A DNA stretch of 50,686 nt from a virus: IMG/VR virus record IMGVR_UViG_3300021401_000008, positions 1 through 50,686 of that record; one strand, written 5' to 3'. Below the pieces are notes generated by a model. It saw nothing but the letters and a program-made list of their open reading frames with translations, searched no databases and had not been told where the DNA came from. Below, one piece after another: positions 29,157 to 38,500 of this stretch. Position 1 is the stretch's first letter; every line of letters begins with the position of its first letter. Made by a program: the position numbers and the translations under genes.

Positions 29157-31808
29157 TCAGTTTCCCGCAAGGTACTGATAACTACCCGTCAGGGTACTAC
29201 CCGGATTTGGAGCCACCACCATCGTAATTTGATTTCCGTTTGGCAAGTAATCTGACCCAGAAGCTTCTGTCAGCCCGTTCAAGAGCAAAACCAAACTACC
29301 AGCTACTGGTATATGAGCGAAAGTAAAAATCTTATTCGTACCATCTATTACTCCCGATGGTACTTCATTCGTGACCGTATTTGTTCCGTTCGTAACTGGA
29401 CTTCCCCCAGTGCCATTATTCAAATTAGATTTGAACGCCATCAACGGTCCAAAGAAAATATCTGTTGAGCTTCCACTAGCTATATTATCGTGAAATCCCG
29501 TACCCGTTACGAACAAAGCTTCCACAAAGCCACCTGCTGGCAAGAAAAACCAGCTGCCAGCTTCAAAACCAAAACCATCACTTCCAAAATCTAAGATAAT
29601 AGCCGCCTGACCAGGAGGACTCTGTGTAAACGTCTCAACACTCGCTGGAGCCGTAACACAATTTATTGCTGTATTCTGTGCGATCTCTGTGTTGTGAGTC
29701 ACGCTTGAATACGTATTTCCCTGATACGATGGTTGGTAGGTCCCGTTTATCAATGGAGGACCAAAAACCCATGGCCATTCTCCTCCCATATCATTATACT
29801 GATAGCCGCCCAAACAATTGTTCCATTCATTTCCGATGATTAAATTCTGAAATCCCGCCCAGTCTATTGTACCGATACAAACAGGACAGTTCACAATCCT
29901 ATTGTTCGTGATCTTTGAACTCCGCAGCATGTCCATCTCTATGATACCCGTCGTCTGGGCTGTCGTAGATCCTATCTCAGCCGATGGAATATTTGGAGCG
30001 TCGTGAATGTAAAGATTATCTATACTAACGTTATCGCTGTGTCCCCATTCAATTGCCAGTCCCCACGGATTCAAAATCTCGATACCGTCTATCGAAGAAT
30101 TATCAGCACAGTAGAAACGGGCCAAAGAGACGTTTGGAAACCCACAGTGGGTCACACCATCAAAAACATCTGTTGGCAAAGCCGCTTGAATCTGTCCGTT
30201 CAAATAGACTTTCCCACTACCAGTTATCCTAAACCCCGTATTTCTGGGACCTTCATTAAAAGCTTGTCCAGCTAAGTAGCTGTTCCATGGAATATCCGAA
30301 TTTCCTAAATCTGGTTTGATTAGCTGAGTCCCCAATGTCGTATTCAACAACCAAGCCGAATTCATGAACAAAGCCCAACCAAACTCACCACCTTCATTCA
30401 AGCCACCAGAAATAACATCCGCATTTGTACTCGGATTAGCAACAACTGCCCCATCTATCTCTAGCGTTATCCCATCAAACATGACCAAGGAATAGGCCAT
30501 CGAAGTATAACGCTGACATTGCAAAGTAAAAAGACTGTTCTGGGATGCCCAAGGCAACTTGAAACCAGAACTATCCGGTCCTAGATTATGATCCAGTGTT
30601 ATCTGAGGCGAGACCATACAACTCACGCCTTGGGGAATACAAACTGTTGTCTTTCCCGGAGGAGCTGGCGTCGTTGGCATTAATCTGTAAGCCACCATCG
30701 AAGCTACCCCATCGTAACCCGGTGCCTGCCAATTTTCATTCGCACCAGAAGCTGTTCCCAGTCCTTGTTTACCAGTCCAATTCTGATAAGCTACCGCCAT
30801 CACTGGTACCTGACTGTTTAAGCCGTTCGGTGGAAAAGCTGGCTGAGCTGCTACGAACTTGAAATCTCCGGGAGGCGTAGGAGTTTGTCCGTGAGCGAAG
30901 CTAAGCTCCGTCGCGTAAATTACCAAATCTGGTTCGTTCGTTGCTGACAAAGATGGTGCTTGAAAATTACTGGTCGGAACCACTACGCTATTGGATCCAT
31001 CCACAGTAGTCGGTGACAACAAACCCGACCATTCCATCAAGACTGCAGAAATGTACGAATTGAACTGTAACTGTGGTATCACAATCTTTACTGTCGTCAA
31101 AGCAGATACACCAACGGGAGCATGATACACATATAACAATTCTTCCCCGTTCGCTATGACAGAGTCTTGTGCATAAGAAGCATTCCCTTGATTATCCGAA
31201 ACCACTGGAGTCGCTGGATGGCCTGGACCTGCTCCGTAATCGAAAGCACTGAAAGCCACTATAAACGTATTTCCTTTCGTAGCTGGAACAGGCAGAGATA
31301 GAAGTAACGTAGAACTAGAACCGTTCTGCACACCACCAGGAATAGACTGCACCAACTGTGCTGGTACTCCGTTATGTTGATTCGCTGCTGTTAGATTTCC
31401 CAAGTAGTTCTGATACGCCTGATTCAAAGCTCTCTGAATCGCGGCTGTATCATCTGTTACACCATCTCCTACCGCACCAAAACCCCGGACATCCAAACAA
31501 CTAGTCGAGCCGGTAAACGTAGGCCCACCAGTCACTACGAAAGCCGATGTCCCGACGTTCACGATCAGCGGCGTCTGTGAAGCTTCATTCAGCAAATTGA
31601 AAAATCTGGCGTACAAAAGAACTGTCGGTGCTAGCGAAGAGTTATCGTACGTAAATGTCAATCCAGGATCATTCGGACTGTATGGCAATGTCAGATTGGC
31701 ATAGCGGTAAAGAACGGTCGGAAAGAATACACCATCTCCCGATGTCTGAATCACACCGAGAACATTTCCCCCGCCTGCTGGCTCGATTGTTACGTTTCCT
31801 ATCGCCAT
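29157..31808 (-). CDS. Tail spike with pectate-lyase-like beta-helix
   Basis: This 883-residue protein has a short N-terminal attachment region, then LDVRGFGAVGDGVTDDTAAI, the hallmark of pectate-lyase-type tail spikes. A long right-handed beta-helix with Asn/Gly-rich turns follows. A non-helix insertion of about 250 residues follows soon after the motif. The last about 70 residues repeat the EVPSG...ITM domain of the next gene. Such spikes bind and often cut host surface polysaccharide, so this is the best candidate host-range protein here. Catalytic residues cannot be named from sequence alone. Confidence 0.85.
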   Translation of the reverse strand: MAIGNVTIEPAGGGNVLGVIQTSGDGVFFPTVLYRYANLTLPYSPNDPGLTFTYDNSSLAPTVLLYARFFNLLNEASQTPLIVNVGTSAFVVTGGPTFTGSTSCLDVRGFGAVGDGVTDDTAAIQRALNQAYQNYLGNLTAANQHNGVPAQLVQSIPGGVQNGSSSTLLLSLPVPATKGNTFIVAFSAFDYGAGPGHPATPVVSDNQGNASYAQDSVIANGEELLYVYHAPVGVSALTTVKIVIPQLQFNSYISAVLMEWSGLLSPTTVDGSNSVVVPTSNFQAPSLSATNEPDLVIYATELSFAHGQTPTPPGDFKFVAAQPAFPPNGLNSQVPVMAVAYQNWTGKQGLGTASGANENWQAPGYDGVASMVAYRLMPTTPAPPGKTTVCIPQGVSCMVSPQITLDHNLGPDSSGFKLPWASQNSLFTLQCQRYTSMAYSLVMFDGITLEIDGAVVANPSTNADVISGGLNEGGEFGWALFMNSAWLLNTTLGTQLIKPDLGNSDIPWNSYLAGQAFNEGPRNTGFRITGSGKVYLNGQIQAALPTDVFDGVTHCGFPNVSLARFYCADNSSIDGIEILNPWGLAIEWGHSDNVSIDNLYIHDAPNIPSAEIGSTTAQTTGIIEMDMLRSSKITNNRIVNCPVCIGTIDWAGFQNLIIGNEWNNCLGGYQYNDMGGEWPWVFGPPLINGTYQPSYQGNTYSSVTHNTEIAQNTAINCVTAPASVETFTQSPPGQAAIILDFGSDGFGFEAGSWFFLPAGGFVEALFVTGTGFHDNIASGSSTDIFFGPLMAFKSNLNNGTGGSPVTNGTNTVTNEVPSGVIDGTNKIFTFAHIPVAGSLVLLLNGLTEASGSDYLPNGNQITMVVAPNPGSTLTGSYQYLAGN

Positions 31809-31809
31809 A

Positions 31810-34719
31810 TCAAACCAATATGTCCGCTTGCGTCAACGTGTAGAAAACTTGTGGCACAACCACCGGTGTCGTTCCGTTCAACTGCACCTGTGAAACTACC
31901 GCCTTACCGTTTACATCTGTACCCAGCACCGAAACCGTTCTCGTATCACCAGCCTGATCCGAGACTACTTGAACTTGGATACCATTCGGAAATATCAGAG
32001 GACCCGTGTCTACTTGCAAGCCATAGATATTTTTATCGAATGTTAAGGGCAAAGCTGCCGTAAGCTCTGGCTGAGTCAGCTGCACTCCACCTATCGAAGC
32101 CCCCGGAAAGACAAAAGCATATGGCGGCGGCTGTGGCACCATCGGATAGTTTACCCGGAACGCTCTGGTAAATCTGGACGACTGTGTCCCGTTCACCATC
32201 CTCATATACCACGTCTGATCCAACAGCGTGCGTGGCAAGGTAAACTTCTGTGTCGTGAATGTACCGATTACATTAATCTTGTTGAAACCCCAACCCGTAT
32301 CCGACCGTCTTACCTCTACTCCCGTTATCGGTGGTGCCCCCAGATCTACCGTCACCTGTGTACCACTGATGAAACTCAGCTTGGCGTTCTCTAGATTATC
32401 CAAGTACGTCGTAAATACTTGACTACCCACTGGCAGGTTCTGTGGATTTGGCGCTATGGCTGTCTCAGTCGGCGTCAATGTGTTCGCTGGACTGACTGGC
32501 AAAAATCTCTTCAGCGTTTTCTCTAGGTACAAATCCTGCCCGAAAGAAACATCGTACTGCAAAATTTCTTGATACAGCTCCAACACCGTCGTAGTAACCG
32601 ACCGGACCAGCAGCTGCTCCCCACTCAAGCCCCTCTGTGGTGCTGTCACATTGAAAAATCTTCCTGATCTTGGATAGTCATTGAATGGATTCGCAAAGTA
32701 GCTTTCTACGTTGTAGTCTCCATCGTACTGCACCGCTTCTCTGTCTGTGATGTAAGCCTGAGCCGCATAATCGCACTCGTAGCTAGTTCTTGGTAATGGT
32801 GACAAATCCGATACGACGGCAGTCCTGTGCCCATCGTCTCCTACAATCAACGCTTCTTGAGCTATAGAAACAGGATCCTGAATCCTGGAAACAGCGTGCC
32901 CTTTCTGCCAGGCTTGAAAACGTATCCGTGCACCCACTCCTGGTATTCTTATCGAATAGAACTGCAGCTGATCTGTATCCCCATTCTGTGCAATCGTAGC
33001 TGTGACGTTCTCCATTCCAAAGCCTAATGGATAGTGATAATACGGACCAATCGGAATGCCCAAAGGCATTGACAGCGGATCGTCTGGATCGTAGGGCGGT
33101 AACTGACCTCCTGTCAAGGCAATCGGATTCGTCACCTGTGCTCCCGTCAAGGCCGCAACCTGCAACAGAGCTGTCGGTGACTGGAAACCCAGCGTGTAGT
33201 TCAATGTCAGATTCAAAAACTGTGAATTCAATATCGCGTACGCAGCAAAAGAAGGCAAATTCTGTGCTGAACTCGTGTAGGTCGTGATCGCTGGCGTGTA
33301 CTGTGGCACAAATGGATTGTTCAAGGTAGCTATGTTGTATGCCTGTGCCAAATCTACGTCTGTTATCGTAAACGTTACTTCAGCTACCGACGGGAGATAC
33401 TGATTTCCGAAAACCGTCCCGGCCAAATTCCTATAGATCGGCTGGTATCGTGTAGCAAACCTAGCCGAAATACTCGTCTGTAAAATGTAATGATGATTCT
33501 GCTTCGAGACTACCGGCGTACCGACCAACGCTCCAGATATCATCGGCGAGATCTGGATACCGTTCGCTCCGGAAGCCGTTATCGTTACTGTCGTATTCGG
33601 TGCTGTCCGTACATCGAAGCCGGCTAAGCAATTCTGTGGCGTCAACTGCTGTGTCAAACCACCGAGACTACCATAGAGCCCACCCAATATTCCAACGCTG
33701 ACATCGTTGAACTGGAACTCTCCGTGTTGGAGTACCAAGCTACCACCTAGCTCCACACCACTCTGCGCCAAAATGTAAGACTGCCCGATTGCTCCAGATA
33801 CTCCAATCGAGTTCAGTGCTCCAGCCAGTAAGAATTGTCCAAGTGGATCTTGCACGCTCCACAGCGACGTATTGAACTGATTCTCTGTCCAGTCGTCCTG
33901 GAGTACGATATCGTTCTCCCCGTGAAACATGGAATACTTCAACGGGAAGCTACCCGTAAACCCATCTCCTACGAAATAGTCATCCCGACACTGCTGTGGT
34001 TCGACGTCTCCGATACAAATGCAATCATTCACAATCGGAACAGCCAGCACACCCGTGTTCAGAGCACCGGGTACGAACTGCTCTTGTGTCTGTGTGACTT
34101 CGTTGTAGGTTATCCCAAGCGGCTGGTCACCGTAAGGAACGAAGTAGATTTTCTTTCCCAGCGAATAGTAGTGATACTGCGACTGATCCCCGAACGCTTT
34201 CGCCACATCCGACCATGTCTGTGTTGGATCGTAGGAATAGAACGGAACGATATCTGCATCCTGAATGCCGGACAAGTCGAAGTATCCCGGAGCTATTGAC
34301 TCGGCTATGTTCGCCAGTATCTGACCCATCGTCTGATTGACATAAGCAGCCACAAACGGAACCGACTTCATGTTCAACAAGTACTCGTCCGATGTAACCT
34401 TTATATCCAACTCGTAATGCTGGAAACGTTGTGCAGAAGCTCTTGGACCAACGCCAATGAATCTCCACTGAGGGGAGTTTGTAACGAAGCCTGTGATTAT
34501 ATTCGCACCAGAGACCGACAAAGGACTCATCGTACTTTGAAACTGGACGTAGGCTGAACGAACTGGAGCTTTAAACTGCCCATCGACGTTCGATAGCGTG
34601 AAGCTGAACAAAGCTGGTGTGTTCAGTGAATCCTGAATATTGATCGACGACGAGATTACATAGTGTGTGTAATCTACGTTTCCTTTGCCGTCCCCGTTAT
34701 TGATGAGAAGCTTTAACAT
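31810..34719 (-). CDS. Tail tip / baseplate hub protein
   Basis: This 969-residue protein lies after the tape measure and before the spike, where siphophages encode distal-tail and tail-associated proteins. It starts MLKLLINNGDGKGNVDYTHY and has a first domain with strand patterns like hub/gp27-type proteins. The rest is beta-rich and Gln/Asn/Thr-rich, including an apparent lectin-like block about residues 270-420. No peptidase motif is obvious. It overlaps the endonuclease gene by 7 bases. The broad role is clear by position; the specific family is not. Confidence 0.72.
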   Translation of the reverse strand: MLKLLINNGDGKGNVDYTHYVISSSINIQDSLNTPALFSFTLSNVDGQFKAPVRSAYVQFQSTMSPLSVSGANIITGFVTNSPQWRFIGVGPRASAQRFQHYELDIKVTSDEYLLNMKSVPFVAAYVNQTMGQILANIAESIAPGYFDLSGIQDADIVPFYSYDPTQTWSDVAKAFGDQSQYHYYSLGKKIYFVPYGDQPLGITYNEVTQTQEQFVPGALNTGVLAVPIVNDCICIGDVEPQQCRDDYFVGDGFTGSFPLKYSMFHGENDIVLQDDWTENQFNTSLWSVQDPLGQFLLAGALNSIGVSGAIGQSYILAQSGVELGGSLVLQHGEFQFNDVSVGILGGLYGSLGGLTQQLTPQNCLAGFDVRTAPNTTVTITASGANGIQISPMISGALVGTPVVSKQNHHYILQTSISARFATRYQPIYRNLAGTVFGNQYLPSVAEVTFTITDVDLAQAYNIATLNNPFVPQYTPAITTYTSSAQNLPSFAAYAILNSQFLNLTLNYTLGFQSPTALLQVAALTGAQVTNPIALTGGQLPPYDPDDPLSMPLGIPIGPYYHYPLGFGMENVTATIAQNGDTDQLQFYSIRIPGVGARIRFQAWQKGHAVSRIQDPVSIAQEALIVGDDGHRTAVVSDLSPLPRTSYECDYAAQAYITDREAVQYDGDYNVESYFANPFNDYPRSGRFFNVTAPQRGLSGEQLLVRSVTTTVLELYQEILQYDVSFGQDLYLEKTLKRFLPVSPANTLTPTETAIAPNPQNLPVGSQVFTTYLDNLENAKLSFISGTQVTVDLGAPPITGVEVRRSDTGWGFNKINVIGTFTTQKFTLPRTLLDQTWYMRMVNGTQSSRFTRAFRVNYPMVPQPPPYAFVFPGASIGGVQLTQPELTAALPLTFDKNIYGLQVDTGPLIFPNGIQVQVVSDQAGDTRTVSVLGTDVNGKAVVSQVQLNGTTPVVVPQVFYTLTQADILV

Positions 34720-35474
34720 GATTCTAGGAAACTCTTCAGCCTTTTCAAAACGATTTCTGGATTCTCTCTTAAAACATCATCCCAAACTACTAAAGTCTTG
34801 AAGCCCCACTTCCTAAAGCAGTTTTTTCGAACCCTCTCGGCTTCCTCTCTGGTCTGTTTAGGAATAACAGAATGCCAATGAACACCAAATAGCTCAACCA
34901 AAGCCTTCTTACCATTCACATTCACAAAATCCGGGATCTTACCACCGACGGTAACTTGCCCTTTAACATTTAGTCTGAACTCACCCGGAAAATTCTTGTC
35001 TAGAAGCTTTTTCAACGCCCTCTCAGAATTATTAGGCTTTGGTCTTTTCTTCAAAATTGTCTCTCGACCAGACTCAGACATTCTCTGTTGATATTCTGGT
35101 GTTTCTCTAGCGAGCTTCTGCTTCTTTCTATACTCTAGATCTTTCCAAAGTTCTGTAGTCGCCCGACCTATTCTTCTTTTCAACCCACGCTTCGTTCTGT
35201 ATGTTTTTGAAACCCCGTCAGAAACACTAGCTGATACCCTTTCTCGATATCCAGGCCTCTTCCAAACCTCTTTCATCACTCTACTCTTCAACTTCAAATT
35301 CCTACCCTGCTCTTGTGCAGTTCTATAAGAATCCTCTTCCCACAACTCCTTAACCGTCCTCGATGATTGCTCACCAATCAAAACCTTATACTTCTGCAAG
35401 CGCATGTGATGACCCGGTAAAAATTTTCTAGTTGGACCACTCGTATTTTGTCCACACCCACAACGACATAGCAT
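34713..35474 (-). CDS. Freestanding EDxHD (Vsr-like) homing endonuclease
   Basis: The protein has 253 residues. The N-terminus MLCRCGCGQNTSGPTRKFLPGHH is a zinc-type motif seen in phage endonucleases. Three NUMOD-like repeats follow (VKELWEEDSYR, MKEVWKRPGYR, TTELWKDLEYR). The C-terminal nuclease has SERALKKLL, IPDFVNVNGKKALVELFGVH and RKWGFKTLVVWDDVL, the E-D-x-H-D layout of Vsr-like homing enzymes. The ATG at 35474 has GAGG 8 bases upstream. It sits between tape measure and tail tip, a common insertion site for such selfish genes. A TATAAT lies at 35499-35494. Confidence 0.85.
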   Translation of the reverse strand: MLCRCGCGQNTSGPTRKFLPGHHMRLQKYKVLIGEQSSRTVKELWEEDSYRTAQEQGRNLKLKSRVMKEVWKRPGYRERVSASVSDGVSKTYRTKRGLKRRIGRATTELWKDLEYRKKQKLARETPEYQQRMSESGRETILKKRPKPNNSERALKKLLDKNFPGEFRLNVKGQVTVGGKIPDFVNVNGKKALVELFGVHWHSVIPKQTREEAERVRKNCFRKWGFKTLVVWDDVLRENPEIVLKRLKSFLESC

Positions 35475-35505
35475 AGGAAAAACCTCTACAGCAATTATAA
35501 TAGAA

Positions 35506-38500
35506 TCAGATAGGCGTTGGATTATTAATTTCTCCTTGGAAACCTCCAAAGCCTTGGCGCGATCTTGTTTGGTACAAACTGTTCATCATATCTTCCAACG
35601 TCTGTGAATTCGTTCCGGTCACAGTTGGAGAGTTCAACAGAGTGGACCAAGCCTTAATTCTTTCCATGTCTGCTGCTATCTCTTGCATCTTCAAATTGAC
35701 CAACTGCGTTTCATTCTGGACTCTCGTTGATGACAGCGTACTGATATTCTGCTCTATCGCTTGTCTCGTCGCTGTCGAAGCTACCAAAGTGCTGGAAGAT
35801 TGTCCGATACTCGCAGCAGCAGCCCCACTCGTCGTCGTCACTGCAGCACCGAGCGCTGAGGCTATGCTGGTCAACAGAGCGCCGCCGACATTTAAGATTG
35901 TCGTCGGACTGGTAAACATCGTCGTCAGCGCTGTCTGTAACGCTGCTGGAAAGGCTGTTAGATTAGAAGCCAGCGCATCTAGATTACTTCCCAGCGTCTG
36001 AAACGAAGCGGTGAGAGCTGTATCTGACGACCCGGCCGGAGTAACTCCTTGCGCTCCACCGATGATATTTCCAGTCGTCGAGCCAATCGTGGCCGATCCA
36101 CTCAAATTTGCCTGCTGATTGTAGTAAGCCAACGCTTGCTGGTACTGGAGTTCATTCTGTTCATCAATCGCCGCAATACCCGTAGGAACAGGAGGCGTTG
36201 GCATCAATCCAGGCTCTGTCGATGGATTGATATACTGCCCACCAAGCCCGATCATATTCAAAGCTGTCGGAAGATTCGTCGGCGTAGCCCCAGAGAAAGC
36301 AGCCACTTCCTGCATCAAAGCAGCCGTCGAAGCATCTTGTTGATCTAACTGGGCGTCTTGCAACTGAACCAACTGTGTCTCCAAGCCGACCCTTGTCGTC
36401 GCCAACTGGAATATCTTCTGTTCATTTTGCAACTGGTGATTTGAAACGGCTATCTGTTGATCCAACTGATCCATCTGATTCTGAGAATTGATCTGAATCT
36501 GTTCCAACTCTTGTGCTTTCTGCACACCCTCTGGCATCTGTTGGACAGCGACACCCTGCGACATTACATCTTGAATCTGTTGGTTCGTACTCTGAATCAG
36601 CTGCTGTCTCTGTAGCAGAAGATTGTTGTAGTTCAGCGCATTATTTACTGCCGACTGCTCGGCATTGTTGAGTGTATTCAATCCCTGCGTGACTAAGTTC
36701 TGGAACGAAGCTTGCAGGAATTGATTCGCCGTCGCAACATTTCCACCAGCCAAGATATATTGCTGATAGGACTGGATAATCGCTTGGATCGGCTGTACCA
36801 ATGCTTGGGAGGCTTCTGGTGCACTGATCTGCTCCATCGTGGTATCGAAAGACTTGATTACTTGCTGTTGTTGCTGCTGTAAAGCCTCCAGTTGCTGCTC
36901 CATCTGTGGCAGCATCTGTTGTAACTCGGAACGCCCTCCTTTTTTCCCAGACAACTGATCTACGGCTTCTTGGATTATCTGAATCTCTTGTGTGACAGCA
37001 TTACCGAGACCCAACGTCCCAGCCTGCACCTCCACCAACACGGCATTGAACTGTGCTGTAATTTGTTTCGCTAGTTTCTCAGCCTCTGTCTTTGCCTTAC
37101 CAGAGAAGATACCGATCACTCCTCCGACTGCCATACCTACACCTTGTCCGATCATAGCACCCATCGGACCAAACATCCCACCTATACTACCTCCCAGCCC
37201 ACCACCAGCCTGCATTCCCTGCATTCCAGCTTCAAAGGCTCCACCAGTTCCTTTCGCAGCTGAAACTAGTCCGCCAACTTCACTACCAATCGAACTAATC
37301 GAGTCGGCGAAATTACTCAAGTCGTCGGAAGCGGCTTGTGTGTTCTTTCCCAGATTCTTAAAGAATCCCAACAAGCCATTATTACCAAGAGAATCTGTCA
37401 ATAGACTCGTAAAGCCCTTTTGCAGAGAAGACGCCGCTACTGTTGTCGAGGATAACGCAGCTGATAAAGCTAACCCAGCTTCTGCTGGACTTTTAGCACT
37501 TGTCACTTCAGCTGGCGTCAACATCATCATATCTGACGACGTTGTTGTTCCTAATGGATTGGCTGCGGTAGCTGGACCGGAACCGGTACCTCCACCTTTT
37601 GCATTTCCCGAAGATTTTCCTCCAGTAGCTCTATCTATGAAGTCAGTCAAAGCTTGCGTAGCTTGTATTAGCTTTACTCGCCAATCATCTACAGAAGTAG
37701 ATGCGGCCTCTAGATGTTTGCCAAGACTATCTCCGGCGTCCTGAGAAGCTTTCTGCAGTGATTTGAAAATTTGATCTGGTGTGACTGGAGCTACTGTCTG
37801 ACCTTGCGCTCTAGCTGTTTGTGCTGCTTTTCTTTGGGCTATTCTCTGTCTTGCCTGCTCCTGCTCCTCTAGACCTTTAGCTAGTGTGTCTAATCCTTTC
37901 GAAACCCTCTGAGCTCCTATTTTCGGGAACGTCGCAGCAGCCTGCGACATCTCTTTCAAAGCAGAAGCCACCCCACTGGCCCATTCCTGGGACTTGGCCA
38001 ACTCTTCGTTGTACTTGACCAAGGCCTCTTTTGTAGACTGTATTTTTTCCAGCTGCTGGAACCAGGCTTCTGAACCTTCCTGCGTCAACTTCAAGGATTT
38101 TGCTTCTTCTTCCAACCTACTCCTGAGCAACTCTATCTGTTCCTGGATAAGTGCTTGCTCTTCTTGTCTTCCCCCTCCGAAGTCTGTTGTCTTATTCAAA
38201 CTCTGCTGGTACTGTAGCTGACCTTCGATTAGCTTTTGTGCGCGATCGTAGGATTGCTCCGTTGCCTTCGTACGAATGTCTATTTCATTCAAAGCCAGCG
38301 TCGTTAAGGCTTTCTCTCTGTCCTCGGCAGCCTTCGCCATCTTCTGGGCGAACTCTTCTTTCGCCGTCTCGGAATTCTTATTCTCCTCTAGCTTCTTTTG
38401 CTCGGCTGTCTTTGTCGCTTCGTAATCCTCTTCTATATACTGGATTCTCTTATCCAGATACTCTTGGGCTCCAATCTCTCCCTGCTTGAACTCCTCTTCT

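Noticed and set aside
36992-37744. 250-residue plus-strand frame rich in Pro and Ala
   Set aside because: It is the complement of Gly/Ala/Gln-rich tape-measure codons; there is no ribosome site and no neighbouring plus-strand gene.
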